Source of the DNA: Hyphomonadaceae bacterium
Lineage (GTDB): Bacteria > Pseudomonadota > Alphaproteobacteria > Caulobacterales > Aquidulcibacteraceae
DNA: 64,000 bases
Assembly: GCA_019636095.1 (NCBI GenBank)
Contig: JAHBYF010000006.1
Span: forward strand, 162,034-226,033
Direction: 5' to 3'
The notes beneath the pieces were generated by a model that worked only from the letters and a program-made list of their open reading frames with translations, did not search any database and was not told the DNA's origin. A program made the translations under genes and the position numbers. Below, one piece after another: positions 33,986 to 43,949 of this stretch. The stretch's first letter is position 1, and each line of letters starts with the position of its first letter.

Positions 33986-34698
33986 GCTTCCAAACTACGC
34001 TCCTGATCGCGCATCAGCCAAGTGGCAACCACCCAGCAAATCACCGCCCACGCCGCACCCAGGCACCAGCCCGCCAAGACGTCGGTGGGCCAGTGTACGC
34101 CAAGATAGATACGGCTCATGCCGATCAGCACGGTCAGCAGAATCGCTGCCCCAAGCACGTAGCCGCGCAGCGCCGCCCGTTGCTGTGTGTGAGCAATCAC
34201 CGCGCCGAGCGTCAGATATGTCACCGCCGAGAGCATGGCATGACCGCTCGGAAAGCTCATGCTAGTCGTTTCAACGATGTGCGCCACCAAGTCCGGCCGG
34301 GTTCGGTTGAATCCGATTTTCAAACCTTCGCTGATGGCCGTTCCGCCCAGCGTCGCGACAAGCAGCAAGAGCGCATCACCGCGACGCCTGATCGCAAGCA
34401 AGTAACCGACCGCAAGGCTCGTCACCAGCGCGAGCACCGTAAAACCACCCAACGCGGTAACATCCATCACCGCATTTTCGAACCAGCGTGGCCCGATCGG
34501 ATCGGCGTGATCGCTTGTGCGAAGCGCCAACAGCACGCTTTCATCAAAAGCGCGCGCGTCACCCTCGCCGACCTCTTCCGCAATCTCTGCAAACGCCCAG
34601 ATTGGCGTCGCGACGCCAAAGAGCACCGCGATCGGCACAATTTCGCGCCGCGCCAACTGTATCCAGGTATTTGGATGAAGCGCCCGCATCAACCTCAT
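33982..34698 (-). CDS. PAP2-family membrane phosphatase
   Basis: An approximately 238-residue membrane protein with six hydrophobic segments and the acid-phosphatase triad motifs [16 protein letters not shown] and [16 protein letters not shown]. It removes phosphate from a lipid phosphate, for example phosphatidate or undecaprenyl diphosphate. The start is uncertain: the ATG at 34698 lies two bases from a 12-base palindrome, and ATGs at 34689 and 34731 are alternatives. Confidence 0.85.
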   Translation of the reverse strand: MRLMRALHPNTWIQLARREIVPIAVLFGVATPIWAFAEIAEEVGEGDARAFDESVLLALRTSDHADPIGPRWFENAVMDVTALGGFTVLALVTSLAVGYLLAIRRRGDALLLLVATLGGTAISEGLKIGFNRTRPDLVAHIVETTSMSFPSGHAMLSAVTYLTLGAVIAHTQQRAALRGYVLGAAILLTVLIGMSRIYLGVHWPTDVLAGWCLGAAWAVICWVVATWLMRDQERSLEA

Positions 34699-34700
34699 TG

Positions 34701-34732
34701 AATGCGTGGAACCTTCGAAAGTTCCACGCATT
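34701..34732. promoter_or_regulatory. Perfect palindrome upstream of the PAP2 gene
   Basis: Arms AATGCGTGGAAC (34701-34712) and GTTCCACGCATT (34721-34732) with an eight-base centre. It sits between divergent genes (PAP2/pirin and the lipoprotein) and could be an operator for one or both, or a leader hairpin for PAP2. Confidence 0.6.
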
Positions 34733-34823
34733 GAGTTGTGCGGCTTACGCACTCTTGCCGCTTCCCGTCGCGCTTCAACCGGGTTTGCATCGGCTGTGGC
34801 GGGCATCGCATTGGAGGAACCAC

Positions 34824-35072
34824 ATGAGAATTTTGATCACGCTCGCCGCAGCTTCAGCATTTGCCATCGCCGCGTGTTCACCAGCAGAACAAGCTCAAAC
34901 CGAGTCCGACGCCAACCAAGCCGCGCAAGAAACCGGTCAGGCGATGGAAAATATGGGCAACGATATCGGCCAAGCCGCGCATGAAACTGGCGAGGCCATC
35001 GAGGGCGCAACCAACGACGCCGCGAACTCCGTGGCGAACGCCACGGATGACAACGAAAACACGCATCCATAA
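34824..35072 (+). CDS. Small lipoprotein with NTHP C-terminus (paralogue 2)
   Basis: An 82-residue precursor with a lipobox FAIAACSPA and ribosome site GGAGG before the ATG at 34824. The mature part is Ala/Gln/Asn-rich (ETGQAMENMGNDIGQAAHETGEAIEGATNDAANSV) and ends in DDNENTHP, like the protein at 27539. It looks like an entericidin-type helical lipoprotein. A bidirectional terminator follows. Function unknown. Confidence 0.8.
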   Translation: MRILITLAAASAFAIAACSPAEQAQTESDANQAAQETGQAMENMGNDIGQAAHETGEAIEGATNDAANSVANATDDNENTHP

Positions 35073-35075
35073 CGA

Positions 35076-35101
35076 AAGGGCGGAGCCTCGGCTCCGCCCT
35101 T
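35076..35101. terminator. Bidirectional terminator
   Basis: Arms AAGGGCGGAG (35076-35085) and CTCCGCCCTT (35092-35101) lie between the convergent lipoprotein gene and clpB stop codons, three bases from each. Confidence 0.75.
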
Positions 35102-35103
35102 CA

Positions 35104-37698
35104 CTACGCCGCCGCCTTGTCGCTGGCGCCGTTGAATAAGAAGTCGTTGCCGTCGAACGTGACGACGACGCGATCGCCGTCCTTGACCCGGCCCTCCAGA
35201 ATGAGCCGCGCGAACGGGTCTTGCACATCCTTCTGGATCACGCGCTTGAGCGGACGCGCGCCCCAGGCAGGATCGTAGCCGCGCTTAGCAAGTTCCGCCT
35301 TGGCGCGGGCGTCGAGTTCCATGCTGATGTTGCGCGCTGCGAGCAGCTTCTCCAAGCGCTTCGACTGAATATCTACAATCGCACCCATCTGCGCCCGCTC
35401 AAGCCGCTTGAAGAGAATGATCTCGTCGATGCGGTTCAAGAATTCGGGACGGAAGCGGCTGCGCACTTCGTCCATGACCTGCTTGCGAACATCTTCAACG
35501 TCGGCGCCCTCCGGCTGGTCAGCCAGATATTGGGCGCCGGCGTTCGACGTCATGATCAAGATCGTGTTCTTGAAGTCGACGGTCCGGCCCTGTCCGTCGG
35601 TTAGCCGGCCATCATCTAACACTTGCAGCAAAACGTTGAACACGTCCGGGTGCGCCTTCTCGATCTCGTCAAACAGCACGACTTGATAAGGCCGCCGGCG
35701 GATCGCTTCGGTAAGCGCACCGCCCTCTTCGTATCCCACGTATCCTGGAGGCGCGCCGATCAGCCGCGCGACCGAGTGCTTCTCCATGTATTCGGACATG
35801 TCGATGCGCGTCAGCGCGTGCTCGTCATCAAAGAGGAATTCTGCCAGCGCTTTGGTGAGCTCTGTTTTGCCGACGCCCGTTGGACCCAAGAACATGAACG
35901 ACCCGATCGGCCGGTTAGGATCTTGCAATCCTGCCCGCGCGCGGCGCACCGCATCGGCTACAGCGCGCAACGCCGGCTCTTGGCCAATCACGCGGCCGCG
36001 CAACGACTCTTCCATCGCCAGCAGCTTCGCTTTCTCACCTTCGAGCATTTTCTCGACCGGAACTCCGGTCCAGCGCGACACGACAGCTGCGATCGCTTCT
36101 GCGTCGACGACTTCCTTGACCAGCCCCGCGCCATCGCCGCCCGCCTTTTCGGCGTCCGCGATTTGCTTCTCAAGCTGCGGAATGCGGCCGTACTTCAGTT
36201 CCGACGCGCGCGCGAGATTGCCTTGGCGGACCGCCTGCTCGTATTCCGTCTGCAGCTTCTCCAGCTCTTCCTTCGACTTCGACGTTACCTGAAGCTTCTG
36301 TTTCTCCGCGCTCCAACGCGCCGTCAGTTCGGCTGAGCGCGTGTCGATCTGTGCAATCTCTGCTTCAAGCTTGGTTACGCGATCCTTCGAAGCTGGGTCC
36401 TTTTCCTTCTTCAGCGCTTCCAGTTCGATCTTCAGCTGCAGCGCGCGACGATCGAGTTCATCCAGCTCCTCAGGCTTCGAGTCGACCTGCATGCGCAGCC
36501 GCGAGGCGGCTTCATCCATCAAATCGATGGCCTTATCCGGCAAAAAGCGATCGGTGATGTAGCGATGCGACAACTGAGCAGCGGCCACGATCGCCGCATC
36601 GGAAATTCGCACGCCGTGGTGCTGTTCGTAACGATCCTTCAAGCCGCGCAGAATGGAGATAGAATCTTCCACCGTCGGCTCATCGACAAACACCGGCTGA
36701 AAGCGCCGCGCCAGCGCCGCATCCTTCTCAACGTGCTTGCGATATTCATCGAGCGTCGTCGCGCCGACACAGTGCAATTCGCCGCGCGCCAAAGCTGGCT
36801 TCAGCAAATTGGACGCGTCCATCGCGCCGTCAGCTTTGCCCGCGCCAACCAGCGTATGCATCTCGTCGATAAAGAGAATGATCCCGCCCTCAGCTGCTGT
36901 CACTTCATTCAGAACGGCTTTCAACCGTTCTTCAAACTCGCCGCGGAACTTCGCACCGGCGATCAGCGCGCCCATATCGAGCGCCAACAGCTTCTTATGC
37001 TTCAGGCTCTCCGGCACATCGCCATTGACGATGCGTAGCGCCAAACCTTCCGCGATAGCAGTCTTACCGACGCCCGGTTCGCCGATCAGTACGGGGTTAT
37101 TCTTGGTGCGCCGCGAGAGCACCTGAATCGTGCGTCGAATTTCTTCGTCGCGGCCAATCACCGGGTCGAGCTTGCCCTTGCGTGCGTCTTCCGTGAGATC
37201 GCGGGCATACTTCTTCAGCGCATCGTATTGATCTTCGGCCGAACTCGATTGCGCCGTGCGCCCTTTGCGCAGCTCCCCAATCGCCGCCTCCAGCTTCTGC
37301 GGCGTGAGCCCCGCCTTTTTCAGAATCTCAGACGCTTTACCGTCGGCGATCGCCAAGCCGAACAGGAGCCGTTCGGCGGTCACGTAGCTGTCGCCAGCCT
37401 TCGTCGCGGCTTGGTCTGCCGCATCGAGTGCTCGATTGAACGACATCGCCGCATACATGCGGTCGCCGCCGCCCTGCACTTTCGGCAGCGACTGCACGGC
37501 CTTGTCGGCCTCATCCGCCGCTTGGCGTGCGTTGGCGCCAGCGCTTGTCAGCAAGCCAGCTGCGAGACCTTCGCGATCATCGAGCAGCGCCTTCAGCAGG
37601 TGCTGCGTTTCGAGTTGTTGGTTTTGTTCGCGAATTGCGATGGTTTGAGCGGCTTGCACGAATCCGCGCGCACGCTCGGTGAGCTTTTCCATATCCAT
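35104..37698 (-). CDS. clpB: ClpB disaggregase
   Basis: An 864-residue AAA+ chaperone. It has the Clp N domain, first Walker A GEPGVGKT (206-213), the middle coiled coil (about 410-520, [20 protein letters not shown]), and second Walker A GPTGVGKT near residue 610 with GYVGYEEGG pore loop. Together with DnaK it resolubilises aggregated proteins after heat shock. The length and order are standard. Upstream on the minus strand, CCCTTG followed 17 bases later by ACCTAG may form a heat-shock sigma32 promoter, but this is weak. Confidence 0.97.
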   Translation of the reverse strand: MDMEKLTERARGFVQAAQTIAIREQNQQLETQHLLKALLDDREGLAAGLLTSAGANARQAADEADKAVQSLPKVQGGGDRMYAAMSFNRALDAADQAATKAGDSYVTAERLLFGLAIADGKASEILKKAGLTPQKLEAAIGELRKGRTAQSSSAEDQYDALKKYARDLTEDARKGKLDPVIGRDEEIRRTIQVLSRRTKNNPVLIGEPGVGKTAIAEGLALRIVNGDVPESLKHKKLLALDMGALIAGAKFRGEFEERLKAVLNEVTAAEGGIILFIDEMHTLVGAGKADGAMDASNLLKPALARGELHCVGATTLDEYRKHVEKDAALARRFQPVFVDEPTVEDSISILRGLKDRYEQHHGVRISDAAIVAAAQLSHRYITDRFLPDKAIDLMDEAASRLRMQVDSKPEELDELDRRALQLKIELEALKKEKDPASKDRVTKLEAEIAQIDTRSAELTARWSAEKQKLQVTSKSKEELEKLQTEYEQAVRQGNLARASELKYGRIPQLEKQIADAEKAGGDGAGLVKEVVDAEAIAAVVSRWTGVPVEKMLEGEKAKLLAMEESLRGRVIGQEPALRAVADAVRRARAGLQDPNRPIGSFMFLGPTGVGKTELTKALAEFLFDDEHALTRIDMSEYMEKHSVARLIGAPPGYVGYEEGGALTEAIRRRPYQVVLFDEIEKAHPDVFNVLLQVLDDGRLTDGQGRTVDFKNTILIMTSNAGAQYLADQPEGADVEDVRKQVMDEVRSRFRPEFLNRIDEIILFKRLERAQMGAIVDIQSKRLEKLLAARNISMELDARAKAELAKRGYDPAWGARPLKRVIQKDVQDPFARLILEGRVKDGDRVVVTFDGNDFLFNGASDKAAA

Positions 37699-37816
37699 GA
37701 GCGACCCTTACGGCGTCCCACGTCAAACCCCTTGTGGCGGATCAACGTGGCATGAGTGTTGTTGTGCCCTTGAACTAGGTGTGGCGCCTTGGTCACACAA
37801 GGGCGTGCGGCGAAAA

Positions 37817-37996
37817 TTACCCACCCAAACGGATGCCGAAATCGCTCAAGTGCACGCCGAAGAACACGACCGCGATCACCACCACCAGGATCGCACCCAC
37901 TATCAGCCTCGTAACCAGTTTCAGCGCCGCCCAAACAACAACGATGACAACCGCCACAGCGAGCGCCGCATCAATCAGCGACCAATTGAAGTCCAT
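37817..37996 (-). CDS. Small membrane protein, 59 residues
   Basis: The frame from ATG 37996 to the TAA at 37817-37819 encodes MDFNWSLIDAALAVAVVIVV and then two hydrophobic stretches to SDFGIRLGG. A strong ribosome site (GGGAGCGGGG) precedes it. It probably spans the inner membrane twice. It sits between clpB and the universal stress gene on the same strand, so a stress link is possible. I do not recognise the family. Confidence 0.65.
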   Translation of the reverse strand: MDFNWSLIDAALAVAVVIVVVWAALKLVTRLIVGAILVVVIAVVFFGVHLSDFGIRLGG

Positions 37997-38012
37997 CCCC
38001 CGCTCCCTGCCT

Positions 38013-38861
38013 TTAGTGCGCTAGCAATAACGGCACGGTTGTCGACCGCAACAATTCCCGCGTCGCGCCGCCAAACACCAATTCGCGGAGCCGTGAGTGC
38101 GCATAGCCGCCCATGACGATCAGATCGGCGTTCATCGATTGCGCCGTCTCCAGGATCGCGATCGACGCGGAGCGCCCCATACTGTCGACGTTCTGAACCT
38201 TGGCCGGTAATCCGCGCCGCGCTAGGTGGCCGGCGATGTTTGCCCCCGGCTGATCGCCGTGACCGAACATTTTGGGCTTGGCGTCCACCGTCACAACGGC
38301 GACAGCTTCGGCGAACTCCAACAAGTCGTCCGCCTCTGAAAGCGCGCGTGTCGCCTCGCGGCTAGCATCCCAGGCGACCAAGACACGCTTGCCAATGGTC
38401 GTTCCCGTCCATCCTGGCGGCGCGATCAGCGCCGGGCGTCCAGAATGGAAAAGGACGCCTTCTATGATCTCTTCGCGAAGCTCCACACCCGCGCCTTCGG
38501 TCGGACGCGTCATTACCGCTACATCGGCATAACGCGCGTGCACAGCAGCGACCCGCCCCAAGTCGCGCGACAGCGCTTCGGCAACGCGCAGTTCCGCGTC
38601 AGGACTTGAGCGCTTCAGTCGCGCTTCCACCTTCTTGCGTTCAACCTCCGCTTCCTGGCGTGCGCGGCCTAGGAGCTCCGCCCAGACGCCCGCGACCACA
38701 GTAGGTTCGTAAGCCAGCGGTTCGTCCGGTAACGGCGTCAAGAACGCCGCAGCGAGGTGGCAACCATCGCCACTCTGCGCCGACAGCACCTCGCCAAGCG
38801 CGATGGCAGGTTCGTCCGTTGCCGCTTCTGAGACGATGACGAGGATGTCTTTCCAGCTCAT
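38013..38861 (-). CDS. Universal stress protein family
   Basis: This 282-residue protein resembles UspA-like proteins with two tandem halves; the second ends in the ATP-binding motif GGYAHSRLRELVFGGATREL. Such proteins bind ATP/AMP and help survival in stationary phase or stress. The ribosome site AGGAGG is strong. It is followed on the same strand by the 59-residue membrane gene. Confidence 0.88.
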   Translation of the reverse strand: MSWKDILVIVSEAATDEPAIALGEVLSAQSGDGCHLAAAFLTPLPDEPLAYEPTVVAGVWAELLGRARQEAEVERKKVEARLKRSSPDAELRVAEALSRDLGRVAAVHARYADVAVMTRPTEGAGVELREEIIEGVLFHSGRPALIAPPGWTGTTIGKRVLVAWDASREATRALSEADDLLEFAEAVAVVTVDAKPKMFGHGDQPGANIAGHLARRGLPAKVQNVDSMGRSASIAILETAQSMNADLIVMGGYAHSRLRELVFGGATRELLRSTTVPLLLAH

Positions 38862-38995
38862 GCGGGCCTCCTGAGGTCAATGTATACGCCTTGCGCAGAT
38901 GTCGCGCCACAAATCCGCGGCAACGTGCGCCTCAAGACTTGAAGCCGCGTTGAGCCTGCGCAATGTCCAGATGAAGTATCTAAGGAACACCTAGA

Positions 38996-40438
38996 ATGAA
39001 GCCATCGTTCCGCACCGAAGCCTATATCGACGGCAAGTGGCGCTCGGGCGCAAAGCGGTTCCAAGTATTCAATCCCGCCAATCAGGATGTGATTGCGGAA
39101 GTCCCCGACCTCGGCGCGGCCGATGCCGAAGAAGCCATTGCCGCCGCGCATCGAGCCTTCCCGACTTGGGCGGCGAAGCCTGCGAAGGAGCGCGCGCAGA
39201 TCATGCGCGCTTGGTTCGACCTGATGATGGCGGATATTGACCGGCTCGGTCGCCTCATCTCACTCGAAGGCGGAAAGCCGATAGCGGAGGCAAGAGGCGA
39301 AGCGGCCTATGGTGCGAGCTTCATGGAATGGTTCGGCGAAGAAGCGAAGCGCGCCTACGGCCGCGTCATCCCAACCACCACCGGCACGCGCCGCTACGTG
39401 ACGATGAAGCAGCCCATCGGCGTGTGCGCCGCCATCACGCCGTGGAATTTCCCGATGGCGATGATCACGCGCAAAGCCGCACCAGCCATCGCCGCAGGCT
39501 GCACCATCGTTCTGAAACCACCACACCAGACACCGCTCACCGCTTTGGCGTTGGCTGAGCTGGCCGAAAAAGCTGGCGTACCAGCTGGCGTGTTCAATGT
39601 GGTGACCACCGAGAACGCGAGCGCCGTCGGCAAGGTCATGTGCGAGAGCGAATTGGTGCGTCACTTCTCATTCACCGGCTCAACCGAGATTGGCAAGAAG
39701 CTCGGCGCCGCCTGCGTCGGCTCCACTGTGAAGAAAGTTGCCCTCGAACTTGGCGGCAATGCGCCTCTGATCGTGTTCGCAGACGCGGACCTCGATCTCG
39801 CCGTCAAAGGCGCGATCATGTCGAAGTTTCGCAACGCTGGCCAAACCTGCGTCTGCGCCAATCGTATACTGGTTGAAGACGCCATCTACGACGCGTTCTC
39901 AAAAAAACTCGCCGATGCAGTCGCGAAACTGAAAGTAGGCCCAGGCAATGAAGATGGCGTCGAGATCGGGCCGCTGATTGATCCGAAGGCCATTGAAAAA
40001 GTCGAACGCATGGTGGCTGAGGCGCTTGCCTCGGGCGCCACTGCTCTGACAGGCGGGAAGAAGCACGCCGCCGGCGCGCAATTCTACACGCCCACCGTGC
40101 TCACAAACGTCACCCGCGACATGCGCGTGAACACGGAAGAAATTTTCGGCCCGGTCGCACCGCTCATTCGCTTCAAGACCGAAGACGAAGCCATCGCCAT
40201 CGCCAACGCCACGCCCTTCGGGCTTGCCTCCTACTTCTTCACCAAGGATGTCCACCGCGCCTGGCGCATCGCCGAGCGCATTGAGAGCGGCATGGTGTCG
40301 ATCAATGACGGCATCTTCTCGAACGAAGTCATCCCCTTCGGCGGCTGGAAACAATCGGGCCTCGGTCGCGAAGGCGGCATCGAGGGCTTGGACGAGTACA
40401 TGGAAACGAAGTTCGTGAACTTTGGGGGCTTCGCCTGA
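38996..40438 (+). CDS. gabD: NAD(P)-dependent succinate-semialdehyde dehydrogenase
   Basis: A 480-residue aldehyde dehydrogenase with catalytic Glu in ALELGGNAPLIVF and catalytic Cys in NAGQTCVCANR (about residue 286), plus the GabD-typical end INDGIFSNEVIPFGGWKQSGLGREG. It oxidises succinate semialdehyde to succinate in 4-aminobutyrate use. No gabT or gabP is adjacent. The identity as GabD rather than another ALDH is likely. Confidence 0.88.
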   Translation: MKPSFRTEAYIDGKWRSGAKRFQVFNPANQDVIAEVPDLGAADAEEAIAAAHRAFPTWAAKPAKERAQIMRAWFDLMMADIDRLGRLISLEGGKPIAEARGEAAYGASFMEWFGEEAKRAYGRVIPTTTGTRRYVTMKQPIGVCAAITPWNFPMAMITRKAAPAIAAGCTIVLKPPHQTPLTALALAELAEKAGVPAGVFNVVTTENASAVGKVMCESELVRHFSFTGSTEIGKKLGAACVGSTVKKVALELGGNAPLIVFADADLDLAVKGAIMSKFRNAGQTCVCANRILVEDAIYDAFSKKLADAVAKLKVGPGNEDGVEIGPLIDPKAIEKVERMVAEALASGATALTGGKKHAAGAQFYTPTVLTNVTRDMRVNTEEIFGPVAPLIRFKTEDEAIAIANATPFGLASYFFTKDVHRAWRIAERIESGMVSINDGIFSNEVIPFGGWKQSGLGREGGIEGLDEYMETKFVNFGGFA

Positions 40439-40448
40439 ATACTCGGCG

Positions 40449-40703
40449 ATGAAGAGTGCGGGTTATGTCTACGTTCTCGGCAGCGCGCTTGGCGCTGACC
40501 GGCGGACCTATGTCGGGTGGACAGTGGACATCGAGTCCCGCCTCGCGCTCCACAACGCCGGCCTTGGCGCACGCTCCACCCGTGGACGCGCCTGGGTGCT
40601 GCTCTATGCCGAACGGTACGCCACCCGCCGCGAGGCCATGAGCCGCGAGTGGTTCCTGAAGCGCGACCGCCGCTTTCGCGCGTCCCTAGCGCGCCTGCTC
40701 TAG
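40449..40703 (+). CDS. GIY-YIG nuclease-family protein
   Basis: Start at 40449 (MKSAGYVYVLG...) gives an 84-residue protein with GYVYVLGSA and RTYVGWTVDIESRLALHN, then REAMSREWFLKRDRRF, the YhbQ/UvrC-like small GIY-YIG group. It may be a DNA nicking or repair nuclease. It follows gabD by 10 bases. Confidence 0.85.
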   Translation: MKSAGYVYVLGSALGADRRTYVGWTVDIESRLALHNAGLGARSTRGRAWVLLYAERYATRREAMSREWFLKRDRRFRASLARLL

Positions 40704-40721
40704 CGCGCCTATCATCGCACC

Positions 40722-41570
40722 ATGCTCCCGGAGCTTGCAGCCAGAGCCGCCGCCTCGTTGTGGACGGCTGCGTCCGATCTCTTGTGGCCGGCGCTTGGCT
40801 TCGCCGCGCTAGCACTGATTGTACGCGGCGCTGCGGCGTTACGAACGATTCGCGACTCTCAAGCGGAGGTTCGCGTCAATCTCATGCTTTTTGTGATCGA
40901 TGTCGTATTGATCACCCCGCTGCTGGTGTTGTTGCTGGGGTTCAGCGGCGCACTCATGCAGCAATACGGACTACATCTGTTCAGCGCGAGTGCATGGCAA
41001 GCGCTGCCTACTTGGCTCGCCGGTTTCATCGCGGTCTTCGCCGGCGACTTCATCGCCTATTGGCGTCATCGCTTCGAACACACAGCATTGATCTGGCCCA
41101 CGCACGCCATTCATCACAGTGACACGGCGATGACTTGGACCACTGGGCTTCGCTTTCATCCGCTCAACCGCCTAAGCACGGCGCTGATTGACACAACTTT
41201 CCTGGCTTTGCTTGGGCTGCCCCTGTGGGCGCTCATGATCAACAACCTCGTGCGCCACTATTATGGCCTCTTCATTCACATGGACCTGCCGTGGACATAC
41301 GGCCCCCTCAGCCGCGCCTTCGTCTCACCCGCCATGCACCGCTGGCACCACATTCGTGATGCGGATGGCGCCGGCGTGAACTTCGCCACCGTGTTCTCAG
41401 TGTTTGACCAAGCCTTTGGCTCCTATCACGTGCCGCACGCATGCAACGTCCCACTCGGCGTACGCGACGAAATCAGTAAAGGCGCGCTCGGACAATTGGC
41501 CTGGCCCTTCGTCGCCGCATGGCGCGCGCTTCGTGCGCCGCACTCCAGGCCCGCTCATTCCGGCACGTAG
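40722..41570 (+). CDS. Sterol desaturase/fatty acid hydroxylase family membrane protein
   Basis: A 282-residue integral membrane di-iron enzyme with the His clusters HRFEH, HAIHHSD and HRWHHIRD of the family. The substrate could be a lipid or hopanoid. It starts 18 bases after the GIY-YIG gene and overlaps the convergent lipoprotein gene end. Confidence 0.88.
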   Translation: MLPELAARAAASLWTAASDLLWPALGFAALALIVRGAAALRTIRDSQAEVRVNLMLFVIDVVLITPLLVLLLGFSGALMQQYGLHLFSASAWQALPTWLAGFIAVFAGDFIAYWRHRFEHTALIWPTHAIHHSDTAMTWTTGLRFHPLNRLSTALIDTTFLALLGLPLWALMINNLVRHYYGLFIHMDLPWTYGPLSRAFVSPAMHRWHHIRDADGAGVNFATVFSVFDQAFGSYHVPHACNVPLGVRDEISKGALGQLAWPFVAAWRALRAPHSRPAHSGT

Positions 41571-42073
41571 CGTTCACCGTTCACGAAGATATCGCCGCCA
41601 AGTTCTTCGATCTCAAACGCGCGCCAGCCTTGCGCCGTGTGACGCCAAGTCTCGCGATGACGTTGCGTCGTGAGAACGCGATCCGTCTCCGTCGATCCAT
41701 TGGGCCGGGTCATAAGCCGCTCCCATCTTTGGTTCACAATCAACTCGGCGCTTTCGCATCCATCGAGGGCGACTGATTCCACACTTTGATCGAGCGACAG
41801 GGTCTCGGGTATCACCGACCAGTCGCGCAGCACGTACGCGCGCAAAGCCGCACGATCGATGACCTCGCCGCTCGTGTCATCGATCACCGACTCCTCCGGC
41901 ACAAAGCTCATGTAGGCGTCAATGTCCTTGGCGATTGTCGCGCGCGTTATTCCGGCCAAGACGCCCTCGGCATCGCTGCGCACCACGTCGGCGCTGCACC
42001 AGGAGGGGTTCTGCTGCGTCGCAGGCGAACAGCCCGCGACCACGACCAGCAAAAGCGCAATAAATATCTTCAT
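41555..42073 (-). CDS. NTF2-like lipoprotein
   Basis: Start at 42073 (MKIFIALLLVVVAGC) gives a lipobox and a 172-residue precursor. The mature part has NTF2/SnoaL-like features (ITRATIAKDIDAYMSFVPEESVIDDTSGEV, QRHRETWRHTAQGWRAFEI). Function unknown. It is divergent from the Rieske oxygenase gene with only 22 bases between, so the two may share a promoter region. Confidence 0.75.
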   Translation of the reverse strand: MKIFIALLLVVVAGCSPATQQNPSWCSADVVRSDAEGVLAGITRATIAKDIDAYMSFVPEESVIDDTSGEVIDRAALRAYVLRDWSVIPETLSLDQSVESVALDGCESAELIVNQRWERLMTRPNGSTETDRVLTTQRHRETWRHTAQGWRAFEIEELGGDIFVNGERYVPE

Positions 42074-42095
42074 AGCCGCAATTGGTGCGCGGCCA

Positions 42096-43247
42096 ATGTT
42101 GCAGCATGATTTCAAGCGTCCTACGCAAGAGCAAATGCCCGGCCCTCTGTCCCTGCCTGCTTGGCTCTACACCGACCAGCGCTTCTTCGAATTGGAGCGC
42201 CAGAAAGTATTTGCCCAAGCCTGGCACATCGTTGGTCACATCAACGACGTTCCAAACGCCGGCGAGTATCTCACGCTCAACATCCTTGGCGAGCGCGTGG
42301 TCACCATCCGCGGCGACGACGGCCAAGTCCGAAGTTTTCACAATGTCTGCCGTCATCGCGCCGGCAAAATCGCTGCTGAAGCGCGGGGTTCGTGCGGCCA
42401 CCGCCTCGTCTGCCCTTATCACGCTTGGAGCTACAAGCTCGACGGCGGCTTCGCCGGCGCGCCGAAATGGCAGGGATTTGAGGGGCTCGACGAAAGAGAG
42501 CTTGGCCTAAAGCCCGTCGATCAGGAAATCGCGTTCGGCTTCATCTTTGTTCGGTTCGCGCAAGGTCTACCAAGCGTCGCCGACATGATGGCGCCATATG
42601 CCGACGAACTCGCCGCGCTCGAACTTGAAAAGCTGATCCCCAATGGCCGCGTTACGCTTCGCCCACGTCCGGTGAACTGGAAGAATGTCGGCGACAATTA
42701 TTCCGATGGCATGCACATTCCTGTCGCGCACCCAGGCCTCTCACGTCTGCTCGCGGGCAGCTACAAAATCGAAGCCAAAGAATGGATCGATAAGATGTGG
42801 GGCACGGTGACCGAAACGCCGTCGAACCACTGGCCCGAGCGCCAATATCAGCAACTGCTCGGCACGTTCGATCACATCCCGCCCGAGCGCCGCCGCCTCT
42901 GGGCCTACTACAAACTCTGGCCCAACGTCGCGTTCGATATCTACCCGGACCAAGTCGACTTCATGCAGTTCATTCCGGTGTCCGCCCATCAGACGATGAT
43001 CCGGGAAATCGCTTACGTACATCCCAATGCGACACGCGAGATGAAGGCGGCGCGCTATCTGAACTGGCGCATCAATCGCCAAGTAAATGCGGAAGACACA
43101 GTGCTGATCGAAGGCGTGCAGCAAGGCATGGAAAGCTCCAGCTACGCCACGGGCCCGCTCTCACCGAGCGAAGTTTGCCTCATCTCGTTCGGCAACCGCA
43201 TGCGCAACCTCATCCCCGAGGCAAACCTAGAACGCGCGCCGGACTAA
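42096..43247 (+). CDS. Rieske-type aromatic ring-hydroxylating oxygenase, alpha subunit
   Basis: A 383-residue protein with the Rieske [2Fe-2S] motif C85-x-H87...C106-x2-H109 and the mononuclear iron site DNYSDGMHIPVAHPG (His 207 and 212). These enzymes insert oxygen into aromatics or demethylate choline/carnitine-type compounds, using a separate reductase. No ferredoxin or reductase gene is adjacent. The start has no clear ribosome site; the Met 14 codons later is an alternative. Confidence 0.9.
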   Translation: MLQHDFKRPTQEQMPGPLSLPAWLYTDQRFFELERQKVFAQAWHIVGHINDVPNAGEYLTLNILGERVVTIRGDDGQVRSFHNVCRHRAGKIAAEARGSCGHRLVCPYHAWSYKLDGGFAGAPKWQGFEGLDERELGLKPVDQEIAFGFIFVRFAQGLPSVADMMAPYADELAALELEKLIPNGRVTLRPRPVNWKNVGDNYSDGMHIPVAHPGLSRLLAGSYKIEAKEWIDKMWGTVTETPSNHWPERQYQQLLGTFDHIPPERRRLWAYYKLWPNVAFDIYPDQVDFMQFIPVSAHQTMIREIAYVHPNATREMKAARYLNWRINRQVNAEDTVLIEGVQQGMESSSYATGPLSPSEVCLISFGNRMRNLIPEANLERAPD

Positions 43248-43780
43248 GCTTCGCGAAACGCCTTCAGAGCTGCCATCCAATAGCCGGTCACTGTGACGAC
43301 GGTCAGCGCTGCAGCGATCCAAAGCACGCCCACACCGACCATGTGTTGTTGATCAAAGAACGTGGGCGCGACCAGCAAACTCAGCGCCAGGAACGCCGCT
43401 GTAATCTTGACTTTTTCGAGTGGCCCAACCCTTGGCCCGAGCTTGCCCGGCAAGGCCTCGTTCATCGACGCTACAAACACATCGCGCACGACGAGAACCA
43501 GCCCCGGCACGACCTCCAATCCCGCCAACCCGCCGCCGGTGATCAGGCCAAGCACCGCCGCATACGTCAAAAGCCGGTCGCCGATTAGATCGATCATCGC
43601 ACCGAATGCACTTGTCTCGTTGCGCGCCCGCGCGACCCTGCCGTCGACCATATCGAGCAAACCAGCGCCCAAGAACACGACCAACGGCCACCAGCCATAG
43701 GCGCCGCCGCCAAACGCCAGCAGCGCGAACAGCGGGACGGTCAGCAGCGTGCGGAAGATCGTGATCGCGTTGGAAATCAT
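43244..43780 (-). CDS. CDP-alcohol phosphatidyltransferase
   Basis: A 178-residue membrane protein with the complete family motif D46-G47-x2-A50-R51-x8-G60-x3-D64-x3-D68 (plus D43) and several hydrophobic segments. It transfers a phosphatidyl group from CDP-diacylglycerol to an alcohol such as glycerol-3-phosphate (PgsA type) or a polyol. Convergent with the Rieske gene, overlapping by four bases. Confidence 0.9.
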   Translation of the reverse strand: MISNAITIFRTLLTVPLFALLAFGGGAYGWWPLVVFLGAGLLDMVDGRVARARNETSAFGAMIDLIGDRLLTYAAVLGLITGGGLAGLEVVPGLVLVVRDVFVASMNEALPGKLGPRVGPLEKVKITAAFLALSLLVAPTFFDQQHMVGVGVLWIAAALTVVTVTGYWMAALKAFREA

Positions 43781-43949
43781 GCTCGCCCCTCTTGCGCCAG
43801 CACTCTAACACAGCCAAGTACCGCTTTGCCTATGCTGCCTGAGATTGCCTAACGCTGCGGACCGCGTCGCTTTGAACGCCAGTCCGCTTCTGAACCGCGC
43901 CTGCGCATAGCGGGCGCGAATACACGCGTTCAGTTCAGGCAAATCCCAA

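Noticed and set aside
37768..37803. Inverted repeat CCCTTG...CAAGGG upstream of clpB, possible HspR/CIRCE-like site
   Set aside because: Arms of only six bases with mismatched centre; not close enough to CIRCE or HAIR.
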